This document shows positions 19,500 through 27,477 of a stretch of 64,000 nt of DNA, piece after piece. The position numbers and the translations under genes are program-made. Within the stretch, counting starts at the first letter, position 1; the number at the start of each line of letters is the position of its first letter. The DNA is from QWPN01 sp964498325 (GTDB taxonomy: Bacteria > Planctomycetota > Planctomycetia > Pirellulales > UBA1268). The notes under the pieces are model-generated. The model was given only the letters and a program-made list of their open reading frames with translations, searched no databases and was not told where the DNA came from. Location: NCBI GenBank assembly GCA_964498325.1, contig CAZCHF010000001.1, positions 201,350 to 265,349 on the forward strand, in the 5' to 3' direction.

Positions 19500-20351
19500 T
19501 CAGCCGACGGCGGCCCGCCGCCACTTGTCGAGGTCGTTGATCGTGTCGTCGGCCCGGTCGCCGAGCGGCACGACCTCTTGGAGATCGATCTCGGGATCGG
19601 CAAGCGCCGCCACCGAATCGATCACGAGATCAGGGCCGTAGGCGTAGCGGGCGAGGTCGGCCTGCTTGGTCGATCCTGTCAGCACGAGGATCGTGCGGTA
19701 GCCCATTTGCACGCCGCCGAGGATGTCCGTCTCCATCGTGTCACCGACCATGACGGTGTTGCTCGTGGCAAGGCCGAGCTCCTTGCGGGCGGCCCGCATC
19801 ATGATCGGGCTCGGCTTGCCGCAACTGAGGGCCTTGGTGCCGGTGGCGGTTTCGAGGTAGGCGACGGTTGCCCCGCACCCGGGTCGCGTGCCGGTTCGCG
19901 TGGGGCAGTTGGGGTCGAGGTTCGTGGCGATGAGTTTGGCCCCGTCGAGGATGAGCTGCACGGCCGTCTCCAAGACCTCCAGCGTGATCGTGCGGCCCTC
20001 GCCCACGACGACGTAATCGGGCGAGTGGTCCACCACCGCGTAGCCATTGGAATGCAGGGCATTCAGGAGCCCGCCCTCACCGATCACAAACGCGGTGCCC
20101 CCCGGCTTGTGCTGGGCGAGGTAGCGAGCGGTGGCCATCGAGCACGTAAATATGTGGTGTTCCTCGGCCGGGATCCCCATGCGAACGAGCTTCATGGCGA
20201 CGTCGCGGCGGGTCCGCTGGCTGTTGTTCGTGAGGAACACGAACGGGATGTCTTCGCGAATGAGTCGCAGAATGAACTTGTCGGCCCCGGGGATCATCTC
20301 GCCGCCACGGTGGACGACGCCGTCCATGTCGATCAAATAGCCGCGTTTCAT
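19500..20351 (-). CDS. NagD-like HAD-IIA family phosphatase
   Basis: 283 residues from ATG 20351 (AAGG about 7 nt upstream). All four HAD motifs are visible: DMDGVVHRG near the N-terminus (nucleophile Asp), LTNNSQ (motif II), GKPSPIMM (motif III Lys) and MVGDTMETDILGG (motif IV). The C2-type cap lies between motifs II and III. NagD-like enzymes are cytosolic sugar-phosphate or nucleotide phosphatases; the substrate is not predictable. The gene converges on GNAT and has a remarkably structured upstream leader (20352-20641). Confidence 0.88.
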   Translation of the reverse strand: MKRGYLIDMDGVVHRGGEMIPGADKFILRLIREDIPFVFLTNNSQRTRRDVAMKLVRMGIPAEEHHIFTCSMATARYLAQHKPGGTAFVIGEGGLLNALHSNGYAVVDHSPDYVVVGEGRTITLEVLETAVQLILDGAKLIATNLDPNCPTRTGTRPGCGATVAYLETATGTKALSCGKPSPIMMRAARKELGLATSNTVMVGDTMETDILGGVQMGYRTILVLTGSTKQADLARYAYGPDLVIDSVAALADPEIDLQEVVPLGDRADDTINDLDKWRRAAVG

Positions 20352-20641
20352 CACTTGCCTTTCAGGTCTTGATTGCACCGGGAAAGAGCCCGGTGAAGAG
20401 GTGGGAAATCAAGAACCCTCACGGAGCCGGCAAAGCCCTCCGCGCATGGAGAACCACCGGGCGTGAAGCCGCCTGCCTGAGGCAAGTGCAAACACCGTGC
20501 CGTCCCTTACGGCACTTGCCAATCCCCGAATTCTGTGCCGCGCCAGCGCTTCCCCGCGTTTTGTGCGACTCGTCCCCTGCACGCCCACGAGGCCCGCTGC
20601 CCGTTTCGCGGGCAGCGCACCCGCGTGCCGATGCCGGGTGC
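20352..20641 (-). promoter_or_regulatory. Structured leader upstream of the HAD gene, candidate two-state translational switch
   Basis: Read in the mRNA (minus) sense, GGCAAGTGC (20520-20512) can pair with GCACTTGCC (20489-20481). That second segment can instead pair with GGCAAGTG at 20359-20352, which sits between the ribosome site and the ATG at 20351. A competing perfect hairpin GTGCCGT/ACGGCAC (20515-20509 with 20503-20497) would capture part of the first segment. Further perfect stems are TCTTGATT/AATCAAGA (20367-20374 with 20407-20414) enclosing CACCGGG/CCCGGTG (20376-20395), GCTGCCCG/CGGGCAGC (20596-20616) and GCACCCG/CGGGTGC (20617-20641). The pairings are seen in sequence; any switching function is inference. 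This 315-bp gap holds no other gene. Confidence 0.4.
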
Positions 20642-20666
20642 GGCTTCTCAAGAAGCTGGGATCGGA

Positions 20667-20840
20667 TCATTCCGTGGCTTCAAGTCGGGCGACATCTGCA
20701 AGATCCTGTGGCCTGCCGGTGGCACGCTTGTTGGCGATGAGATGCCTCCGAGAGAGTATGGAAATCGTAAGGCCGCCCACAAGGTATTCAACCCCTTCGT
20801 CGCCTAAGGCTTTCAACATCTCGGCGAAGTCGCGATTCAT
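20667..20840 (-). pseudogene. Remnant of a nucleotidyltransferase-type gene with an internal deletion
   Basis: A 57-codon ORF starting MNRDFAEMLKALGDEGVEYL, which looks like the N-terminus of a planctomycete nucleotidyltransferase-fold protein, and ending RRHLIANKRATGRPQDLADV, which looks like the C-terminus of the same family (usual length about 150-180 residues). The two ends are joined in frame at VGGL/TISIL, so the catalytic GSxxx(D/E)xD part is absent. The start overlaps the 3' end of the small ORF at 20788-21048, as expected for the intact two-gene module. Family assignment is from memory of the family, not a search. Confidence 0.55.
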
Positions 20841-21048
20841 CCCACGCCTTTCCACTGAAAGCCCATGCCGCAACCGTGAGTGGCCAGACCATCTCGATCC
20901 GCTCCGCCGGCGTCTTCGCGGCAGAGGTGTCGGGCTCCTGCTCGCCGAGGCGACCAAGCCACTCGACATGCGCAGCCGGCGTTTCGCAGCCGCTGGGGAG
21001 TGGGCCATGGGATGCTGCGGCGTCTTGCGAGCCTGAATTGAACGTCAT
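20788..21048 (-). CDS. Small hypothetical protein, partner of the nucleotidyltransferase remnant
   Basis: 86 residues from ATG 21048; the frame stays open to a TTG at 21144, which would add a hydrophobic stretch but overlap a terminator hairpin. AAHVEWLGRLGEQ and ERIEMVWPLTVAAWAF are typical of short planctomycete proteins encoded just upstream of nucleotidyltransferase-fold genes. These pairs resemble toxin-antitoxin-like modules, but no function is established. Its last 53 bp overlap the start of the deleted partner, so it may itself be a relic. No clear ribosome site was seen. Confidence 0.45.
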   Translation of the reverse strand: MTFNSGSQDAAASHGPLPSGCETPAAHVEWLGRLGEQEPDTSAAKTPAERIEMVWPLTVAAWAFSGKAWDESRLRRDVESLRRRRG

Positions 21049-21142
21049 GAAGCCGAGTATGCCCAGGCCCAAAACCAGAATCTCGATCAGGCCTTTCCGT
21101 TCCGAGCCGTTTCGCCGCGCTTTTTTTCGTTGTGAAAAGCAC

Positions 21143-21176
21143 AAGGCCCACGGACGTTAAGTCCATGGGCCTTTTT
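21143..21176. terminator. Intrinsic terminator-like hairpin
   Basis: GGCCCA-C-GGAC (21145-21155) pairs with GTCC-A-TGGGCC (21161-21171) with one mismatch and a GTTAA loop. TTTTT follows on the plus strand; on the minus strand the stem is followed by TTGTGCTTTT. It lies about 25 bp after the stop of the minus-strand PEP-CTERM gene, so it probably ends that transcript and may act in both directions. Confidence 0.6.
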
Positions 21177-21200
21177 GGCCGCGGGCCACGACAGCCTGCA

Positions 21201-21977
21201 TCAGTTTGACCTGGCAGTCTTCCGACGAACACGGGCGATGCCTGCGAGGGCAACGAGGCCGACGCCGCCGAGGGCGAGGCCAGTAGGTTCGGGTACTGGA
21301 ACGACGGAACCGTTGAGCGTAAGGGCGTCGTTCGTGGACGCACCATTCAAATACCAGGTGCCGCCTGTGTTGGTTGCACCCCACGTCGCCAACCTGAACG
21401 TCACTGTCGTGCCCGAACCTACGTTTTGAAGTGCTGAGATTCCCGACAGGTCGATGAAGGCTTGGTTGTTGCCCGTGGCGGATGTTGTCGCACCCCAGGT
21501 AATGTCCGAAACACCAATGCTGAAAAAGTCTGTGCCATTCACGGAGTATTGCCACCTTCCCGTTGTCGGTCCAGTACCAGATCGACGAATGTTGTATGCA
21601 GCGATGTCGTCAAATGAGAGAAGGTAGCCAACCGCTGGTGTGAAGGTGAAGGTCGCGAACTCGTTGTTCGCAATTGCAGCGGCAAGGTTTGCCGCTGCAG
21701 TGTCGAAATTATTGCCTCCCCAGCCACTCAAAGCACCCGAACCAGTTGTCCCTATGCCGCTCCCTCGGGTCAGACCTCCGACTGTGACGTTGGAAGCAGT
21801 CGTTGTAGCGATAAAGGGTGAAGGACCAAAGTTGTTTGTTCCGCCAGGCAAGAGACCGCCGTTAGTCGTGTTGTCCAGATCCCACGAAGCAATTACGGCG
21901 GCCTCCAATGCTGCAAATGGCAGGCAAGCTGTAAGTGCGATTGCCAACCCAAGTTTGTGAAAAGTTTTCATTTTCAT
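21201..21977 (-). CDS. PEP-CTERM sorting domain protein
   Basis: 258 residues from ATG 21977 (a second ATG at 21971). A signal peptide follows (KLGLAIALTACLPFAALEA). The middle is Gly/Thr/Asn-rich beta structure (ASWDLDNTTNGG, FTFTPAVGYLLSFDDI) with few Cys or charged residues, as in many surface proteins of this class. The C-terminus has the PEP-CTERM tripartite signal: VPEPTG, hydrophobic helix LALGGVGLVALAGIA, then basic RVRRKTA. Exosortase would process it during export, often along with exopolysaccharide; no exosortase gene is in the window. GC content is visibly lower than in its neighbours. Confidence 0.9.
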   Translation of the reverse strand: MKMKTFHKLGLAIALTACLPFAALEAAVIASWDLDNTTNGGLLPGGTNNFGPSPFIATTTASNVTVGGLTRGSGIGTTGSGALSGWGGNNFDTAAANLAAAIANNEFATFTFTPAVGYLLSFDDIAAYNIRRSGTGPTTGRWQYSVNGTDFFSIGVSDITWGATTSATGNNQAFIDLSGISALQNVGSGTTVTFRLATWGATNTGGTWYLNGASTNDALTLNGSVVPVPEPTGLALGGVGLVALAGIARVRRKTARSN

Positions 21978-22375
21978 CGTCGTGGCCTTGGAAGGTATTC
22001 CGCCAGGAATGTGTTGTCCGTACTGATCGCGGTGCCGGCTGGGTGGCCTTGGGCGCCGCGTGTCCTCCTGTTGACGGTCAGAAACATAGTTGTCGGTCGT
22101 GAGCGTTTGACCAGTGGAACGTGAGAAAAGCGTGAGAAATCGATGAGGTTTTTGTGGTGGGGCACGCGGTTTCTGGAAGCCTGTGCGCACCGAATTGCAC
22201 CGGTGGCCAGATCTCCGCAGATTCATGACTGCACACCCTGTGCCGATGTCCTGGAATCAGTTTTCCACGCGATTTCCTGAGTCTCGGCCTGAAGTGAGGC
22301 GTAAAACACTGGCAAGACCACGGCCAGGTGCCTACGGGATAGGCACAGTCCCGAGAATTTCTGGTGCCCCCGCGA
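21978..22375. other. Intergenic leader/promoter region of the PEP-CTERM gene
   Basis: Part of a 552-bp gene-free stretch. It contains one perfect hairpin, GTGCCTA/TAGGCAC with a CGGGA loop (22328-22346), and a short CCCCGCGAGGGG palindrome beside the repeat element. The rest shows no gene or RNA I can support; the promoter of the minus-strand PEP-CTERM gene should lie here. Confidence 0.4.
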
Positions 22376-22508
22376 GGGGCTGCCCGTGTCATGCTCGACG
22401 GCGTGGAAAGCCGAGCGTAGCCACGATGGCGAAGCGAGGATTTCCCCGAGCGACCGGAGGGCATGGATGCCCGGAGGAAGCGTCCGGCGACATGACACGG
22501 GCAGCCCC
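22376..22508 (+). repeat. Interspersed repeat element, copy 1 (133 bp, 18-bp perfect terminal inverted repeats)
   Basis: Left end GGGGCTGCCCGTGTCATG (22376-22393) is the exact reverse complement of the right end at 22491-22508. The interior carries GATGGCGAAGCGAGG, an internal GGGCATGGATGCCC hairpin and CGTCCGGCGACATGACACGG. It shares this layout with copies at 24847 and 34121. No ORF or transposase inside. The right end lies 21 bp after the stop codon of the minus-strand EEP gene. Confidence 0.85.
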
Positions 22509-22529
22509 GAGCTGCCGTGGCCTCGCGTG

Positions 22530-23795
22530 TCAGTTCAACTGAAACGTCGCCCATTGGGGATCGTGATCCGACCCGTCCACCGAAGGGGGAGCCCGCCGCA
22601 CCTCGGCCGAGTCGGCGATGTAGCGCTTTCGCATCGCCGGCGAGCAGGTGATGAAGTCAATCGGGGCACGTCCTTCGGGAAACTCGGGGTCGACCAACGA
22701 GTCAGACGTTTCCCGGGGCTCGGGCGACCACATCTCCGTCGCGCCCGAGCCAAACACGATGGCCATCGACTTGCTCTCGCGGGTGTCATTGAAGTCGCCG
22801 GCGACGATGATCCGTGCGTCGGGATTGGCCGCAAACTCCGCGTCCAAAAGCCTCCTCACCTCGGCGGCTTCGGCAAGCCGAACAGGCTCGGAGATGTCGG
22901 CACCGCCTGACTTGCTCTTGAAATGAACCGGCCAGACCTCGAACGGCGCAGCGTCGCTCGGCAGCACGGTGATCGATGGAACGTCACGCTGAAATCTGCG
23001 CACCACGCCGTCGGGGCCTGTGAATTCCAAATGCCGCCGGGATGTCACTTCCCCGACAGGAGCCCGCGACAACAGTGCCACATCGATACCGCGCTGGTCG
23101 TTGCCCTCAAAGTGCACAATGTGGCGGTATCCCATGTCGGGCAGGAACACTTTTACGAACCGCTCGAGAAAGCCTCGGGATTCGACCTCCTGCAAGGCCA
23201 CCACGTCAGCGTTGACCTTCCGAATCGCCGCGGCGACCTTTTCCAGCCCCTCCCGCGATTTCGCCGGAGTTCCTTCGTCGTTTCGATACGGATCGTCGGC
23301 GTCATCAAACAGGTTCTCGACGTTGAAAATGCTGATCACGATCCGATCGGGATCGCCTGACCACAGAATGACATTCTTGTCCTCGAGTTTTTCCGTCGGC
23401 GGCAGGGCCTCGAGTACCTTGATCTGTTCGGGCCGAGTGACCACGATCTGCGGCTTCCCTTTATGCAGCCCGATCGTGCCGCGGATTTCGACGATCTTGT
23501 CGTTGTAGAGTTCGGTCGGGTCGCCGGGAAACTTCTCCCAGTGCTCGCTGAAGATGACGGCGACGAACCCGGGCGGACGCTCGCGATCGAAATTGAGAAA
23601 CGCGATGCGGTCACCGGCCTTGCCGGTGCTCACGATCTTGCCGCTGACATACGCGGTCTCACCGATGGCCTTGGCGGCATCGGTCCACGCAATGTGTTTG
23701 ACGCCTTCGTCGCGATCGACTCCCGGATCGGCCGCACCGAGTCGGGCGGTCGCCAGGATCACTGCGATGACCATCAACGGCGAACGAGAGACCAT
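22530..23795 (-). CDS. Secreted endonuclease/exonuclease/phosphatase-fold protein
   Basis: 421 residues from ATG 23795 (GGAGA 6 nt upstream). A signal peptide (VIAVILATARLGAAD) precedes an OB-fold-like region (about 30-140) with AYVSGKIVSTGKAGD. The EEP domain follows, with NVENLFDD, LQEVESRG (metal-binding Glu), VAGDFNDTRES (catalytic Asp/Asn) and the terminal SDHDPQ. The fold is shared by DNase I-like nucleases and inositol or sphingolipid phosphodiesterases. With a signal peptide it probably acts in the periplasm or outside the cell on extracellular DNA or phosphoesters. It lies downstream of ilvE on the same strand, separated by a degenerate repeat. Confidence 0.87.
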   Translation of the reverse strand: MVSRSPLMVIAVILATARLGAADPGVDRDEGVKHIAWTDAAKAIGETAYVSGKIVSTGKAGDRIAFLNFDRERPPGFVAVIFSEHWEKFPGDPTELYNDKIVEIRGTIGLHKGKPQIVVTRPEQIKVLEALPPTEKLEDKNVILWSGDPDRIVISIFNVENLFDDADDPYRNDEGTPAKSREGLEKVAAAIRKVNADVVALQEVESRGFLERFVKVFLPDMGYRHIVHFEGNDQRGIDVALLSRAPVGEVTSRRHLEFTGPDGVVRRFQRDVPSITVLPSDAAPFEVWPVHFKSKSGGADISEPVRLAEAAEVRRLLDAEFAANPDARIIVAGDFNDTRESKSMAIVFGSGATEMWSPEPRETSDSLVDPEFPEGRAPIDFITCSPAMRKRYIADSAEVRRAPPSVDGSDHDPQWATFQLN

Positions 23796-23830
23796 GCAGT
23801 TCTCCAAAGTAGGGCTGGTGCGTGCAACGA

Positions 23831-23880
23831 CGGGCACGATGCCCGTCGCAAACGTCCGGCCGGCAGGATACGGGCGACCC
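23831..23880 (+). repeat. Degenerate right half of the interspersed repeat
   Basis: The segment with GATGCCCGTCGCAAACGTCC and a following ATACGGGCGACCC aligns with the right half of the elements at 22376, 24847 and 34121, with scattered mismatches. It ends about 10 bp after the stop of the minus-strand ilvE gene, the same placement as the intact copies. Confidence 0.5.
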
Positions 23881-23889
23881 AGAGCGTCG

Positions 23890-24747
23890 CTACTGACGAA
23901 CCAGGGCGTGAAACGCTTCGGTGAGTTGCTTGGTCATTGGGCCGGGCACACCTGTTCCCACCTTGCGGCTGTCGATTTCCACGACAGGAATGATCTCGGC
24001 GGCGGTGCCCGTGAGGAAGCACTCGTCGGCCGTGTAGAGATCGTGGCGCACGAGCGTTTGCTCGCGACAGTCGATGCCGGCAGCCGTGGCAAGCTCCATT
24101 ACGGAGGCGCGGGTGATCCCTTCGAGGATGCCGGCGTCGGGTGGCGGCGTGAGGAGACGGCCACTCCTGACGACAAAGATATTGTCGCCGGTGCATTCGG
24201 CGACCTCGCCCTTGTGGTTGAGCATGAGGGCCTCGACACAGCCCGCCTGAAGGCCCTCGAGCTTGGCCATGATGTTGTTCAAGTAGTTGAGCGACTTGAT
24301 CCGAGGCGAGAGGGCTGCCGAACCCGTCCGCTGCGTGGCGGCGGTCACGATCCGAAGACCCTTCTCATAAAATTCCGCCGGGTAGAGGCTGATTGTCGAG
24401 GCGATCACGATCACCTGGGGATTCGCGGTCTTGTTGGGATCGAGGCCAAGGTTGCCGGCGCCGCGGGTGACGACGAGACGCACGTAGCCGTCGGCAAGCC
24501 CGTTGGCCACGAGGGTGTCCACGACCGCTTTCGAGACGGCTTCCTTCGACAGCGGGATCTCGAGCGCGATGGCGCGGGCGCTCGCGAACAGTCGATCGAT
24601 GTGTTCGGCAAGCCGAAACACTTTGCCGGAGTACGCACGGATGCCTTCAAAAACGCCGTCGCCGTAAAGAAGGCCGTGATCAAAGACGCTCAGCGTCGCC
24701 TCGTGCTCAGGCACGAGACGGTCGTTCATGAAAATCATCCGCGGCAT
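23890..24747 (-). CDS. ilvE: Branched-chain amino acid aminotransferase (class IV)
   Basis: 285 residues from ATG 24747; ATG 24738 or 24729 are possible, and no ribosome site decides. Class IV PLP-transaminase features are FDHGLLYGDGVFEGIRAY near the N-terminus, the catalytic Lys in SPRIKSLNYLNNI, EALMLNHKGEVAECTGDNIF and GILEGITRASV. This pattern is typical of IlvE, which transfers amino groups to the branched-chain 2-oxo acids in the cytoplasm. D-amino-acid transaminase is a less likely alternative. The rest of the ilv pathway is not in the window. Confidence 0.88.
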   Translation of the reverse strand: MPRMIFMNDRLVPEHEATLSVFDHGLLYGDGVFEGIRAYSGKVFRLAEHIDRLFASARAIALEIPLSKEAVSKAVVDTLVANGLADGYVRLVVTRGAGNLGLDPNKTANPQVIVIASTISLYPAEFYEKGLRIVTAATQRTGSAALSPRIKSLNYLNNIMAKLEGLQAGCVEALMLNHKGEVAECTGDNIFVVRSGRLLTPPPDAGILEGITRASVMELATAAGIDCREQTLVRHDLYTADECFLTGTAAEIIPVVEIDSRKVGTGVPGPMTKQLTEAFHALVRQ

Positions 24748-24846
24748 GAAGGCACCAGGGCAGGTAGAAGAGGGCCAGAATCGAACAATATACCGAATGA
24801 TTCGCAGCGTTGGTGGCGCGGAACCGCCTTCGTCATTGTTCCGGCA

Positions 24847-24980
24847 GGGGGTCGCCCGTGTCATGGAGCCGGCGTAGAAAGCCGAGCGAAGCCACGATGG
24901 CGAAGCGAGGATTTCTCCGAGCGAGCGAAGGCCTGGAGGGCCGTAGCGAAGCGGCCGGCGACATGACACGGGCAACCCCC
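24847..24980 (+). repeat. Interspersed repeat element, copy 2 (134 bp)
   Basis: The terminal inverted repeats, about 19 bp with one mismatch, are GGGGGTCGCCCGTGTCATG at left (24847-24865) and CATGACACGGGCAACCCCC at right (24962-24980). The interior shares GCCACGATGGCGAAGCGAGG with copy 1. The right end lies 20 bp after the stop of the minus-strand ABC ATPase gene. Confidence 0.85.
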
Positions 24981-25000
24981 GAGCCACGCGCGACGCCACC

Positions 25001-25764
25001 TCACGCCGTTTCGACGCGGCCGGCGGCGAGCCGGACGATGCGGTCGGCACGTCGGGCGATTGAGTCGTCGTGCGTCACGAGCACGATCGAAAGGCCCACC
25101 GAGCGATTGAGCGACGTGAGCACATCGAGAATGCCGGCCCCGCTTTCAGCGTCGAGATTGCCAGTGGGCTCGTCGGCCAAGAGCAGCTTGGGGCCGCCGA
25201 CCAGGGCGCGGGCGATCGCCACCCGCTGCATCTCGCCGCCCGAAAGCTGGCGGGGTTTGTGGGTCAGGCGACCGCCGAGACCGAATTGCTCGAGGAGGGA
25301 AGTTGCAGCACGCCTTGCCGAAGCTCGCACTGACAACCATGAAAAGATCCCATGCCGCACCATGAGCGGCGCGAGAACGTTTTCAAGCGCTGTCAGCTCG
25401 GGCAACAGGTGGTACGCCTGAAACACCATGCCGATGTCAGTGTTGCGGAGGCGGTCGCGTTCTTTGGCCGGCAAATTGTCGATCCGACGCCCTTCGAGCG
25501 CGACGCTTCCGGCATCCGCGCCATCGAGCAGGCCCATGAGATGCAAAAGCGTGCTTTTGCCAGAGCCGCTCTGACCAATGACCGCGACGAACTCTCCCTC
25601 GGACAGCTCAAAGTCGATGCCGCGGAGAACCTCGAGTGTGCGATCACCGGACCGGTAGTTTTTGCGAAGGCCGTGAANNNNNNNNNNCCGTGAACCGAGA
25701 GGAGCGCGGGGGGGGCGACACGCGCGAGCACTGCAGCAGGACGTTCGAGAGTTCCACTACTCAT
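25001..25764 (-). CDS. lolD: LolD-type ABC transporter ATP-binding protein (interrupted by assembly gap)
   Basis: Walker A GQSGSGKST, signature LSGGEMQRVAIARAL, Walker B LLLADEPTGNLD and the H-loop VTHDD are all present, with the short form and GNLDAESG typical of LolD/MacB-family ATPases. The reading frame starts at ATG 25764, overlapping the permease stop by 8 bases, and is broken by a 10-N gap. The flanks of the gap share TTCACGG; collapsing that overlap and removing the Ns gives a continuous 248-residue protein (SVHGLRKNYRSGDRTLEVL). It would power lipoprotein release from the inner membrane with the permease upstream. Confidence 0.88.
25678..25687. other. 10-N assembly gap
   Basis: Ten Ns inside lolD. 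The 7-mer TTCACGG occurs immediately on both sides, suggesting two contigs whose ends overlap and were scaffolded rather than real missing sequence. Confidence 0.95.
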
Positions 25765-27388
25765 GGCGAAGTGCCTCCACAGGATGCAGCCTGGCGGCGC
25801 GCAGCGCGGGCAGCACGCTCGATCCGACCGCTATGCCGATCGCTCCGGCCACGATCCAGGAGATGGTCCCTGGATCGATGATCGTGGGGATCTTGAAGAA
25901 GTAATAGATGGACGGGTCGAAGACGCGCTCACCGGTCATCCATTCGACCCCCACTCGGATCGTGTTGATGTTCATCGCGATCGCAAGCCCGAGCACGAGC
26001 CCGGCCCCGGCGCCGACGATCCCCAGGAAGAGGCCGTAGCCCAGGAAGATGCCAGCGATGCCGGAGGCGCGTGCCCCGAGCGATTTCAAGATCCCGATGT
26101 CCCGAGTCTTCTCGACGACGATCATGAAGAAGATCGCGAGGATGCCGAAACCGGCGACGGCGATGATGAGAAACAACAAGATATTGAGGACGGCCATTTC
26201 CATGTCGACGGCGGCCAAGAGCGGCCCCTGCTTGTCGCGCCAGGAGGCGACCGCGTAGAGATCCGCGGGAAACGCCTTGCGGAGCCGGTCGCGAACTTCC
26301 TCGAGGTTCGCTCCATCGCGGAGCTTGATCTGGATCGAGTTGACGCTCACCGTGCCCGACTGCGGGTCGATCATGCCCCGCATGCGCTGAAGGGAGGCGA
26401 TCGGCACAAAGACAAAATTCGAGTCGTACTCACTCATCTTGCTTTCGTAGAAGTCGACGACGGTAAACGTGTCGCTCACGGCCTTGGGGGGCGTGCCCGC
26501 GGTCGGGAACGTCACCTTCACGTCGTCGCCGGGCAGCATCAGAAACCGATCCATCCCGGTGGAGTCCCGAAAGCTCGCGAGGCCGATCCCGGGAACGATG
26601 CCGGTGAACTGTTCCTTGGCGGGATCCATCCGCGTGCCTTGCTCCGGACGCGCTTTCTTGAACGGATCCTGGGCAGCGGTCGACGCTTCGGCAGGTGGTT
26701 CATTCGCTTCCGGACTCGACGCCACCGCGAGCACCGCTTCGACCTGCTGATCGATCGGCCGCACGGGATTGCCCGGGCCTTCCGTCGGATCGGTCGACGA
26801 GACGCCTGCAGCCGCGCGTTCCGCATCGAGCTTTTCGCGCCAGAGCCGCTCGCGCTCGACTCGCATCCGGCGGTGCGGCCAGCCCGCGCCTTCCATGGCC
26901 GGCCGAGTCGGATCATCGATGCCGGCCTGGCTGTCGACCGTGTCGTAACCGCCGTCACGCAATTCGAACGAAAGCTGCTTGCGGTTCGACGGATGCTGGA
27001 GATAGCGTCCAAAATCGCTCACGCTCGCGTGCGTCGCCTCGTCGATCCCGATGAGCATGATCTGCCGGGTGATCCACTGGCCTCGAATCTGGAAGTTGAG
27101 CATGGCCGGCACGGCTACCGTCGGCGTCATGCCGACGATGTCGTCGCCACCGGCGCGGCGAATCTCCTCCATGTGCCACTGCGGGTCTTGGAACCCGGAA
27201 AGCGAATGACTCTCGAAGACGAGATCGGAGAGGATCCCGTGGATGCGCGTCTGCATCTCGTGCGAGAAGCCGGCCATCACGGCGTTGACGACGATCATCG
27301 TCGCCACACCGAGCGTCACACTGATGACGCTGGCCAGCGCGATCCACCGTGTGCGGAGATACCGCCAACAAAGAAGAAGCTTGTACAT
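25757..27388 (-). CDS. lolC: LolC/LolE-type ABC transporter permease
   Basis: 543 residues from ATG 27388, the point where MYKLLLCWRYLRTRWIAL matches the usual LolC/E start; the frame is open 18 codons further upstream. One N-terminal membrane helix (ALASVISVTLGVATMIVVNAV), a large periplasmic domain (about 45-410) with an unusually long Glu/Pro-rich linker near 180-260, then three C-terminal helices with the FtsX motif (EKTRDIGILKSLGA). The protein ends HPVEALRHE. With LolD it should extract lipoproteins bound for the outer membrane. The single-subunit set suggests a homodimer. Confidence 0.87.
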   Translation of the reverse strand: MYKLLLCWRYLRTRWIALASVISVTLGVATMIVVNAVMAGFSHEMQTRIHGILSDLVFESHSLSGFQDPQWHMEEIRRAGGDDIVGMTPTVAVPAMLNFQIRGQWITRQIMLIGIDEATHASVSDFGRYLQHPSNRKQLSFELRDGGYDTVDSQAGIDDPTRPAMEGAGWPHRRMRVERERLWREKLDAERAAAGVSSTDPTEGPGNPVRPIDQQVEAVLAVASSPEANEPPAEASTAAQDPFKKARPEQGTRMDPAKEQFTGIVPGIGLASFRDSTGMDRFLMLPGDDVKVTFPTAGTPPKAVSDTFTVVDFYESKMSEYDSNFVFVPIASLQRMRGMIDPQSGTVSVNSIQIKLRDGANLEEVRDRLRKAFPADLYAVASWRDKQGPLLAAVDMEMAVLNILLFLIIAVAGFGILAIFFMIVVEKTRDIGILKSLGARASGIAGIFLGYGLFLGIVGAGAGLVLGLAIAMNINTIRVGVEWMTGERVFDPSIYYFFKIPTIIDPGTISWIVAGAIGIAVGSSVLPALRAARLHPVEALRHE

Positions 27389-27477
27389 GCGGGAGCGAAA
27401 GTCCGGAGGGGGCGGGAGCGTAGCAGCCTCACGGCTTGGCACAAACCCCGAAATCCCGCCCGGTTTACCCCGCCTCT

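Noticed and set aside
21143..21176. Open frame running up to TTG 21144 as the start of the small gene at 20788
   Set aside because: The TTG lies in a terminator-like hairpin; ATG 21048 is a simpler start.
25393..25764. Reading frame crossing the N run as a separate 123-residue protein
   Set aside because: It loses the Walker A motif; the correct frame resumes after removing the Ns and the 7-base overlap.
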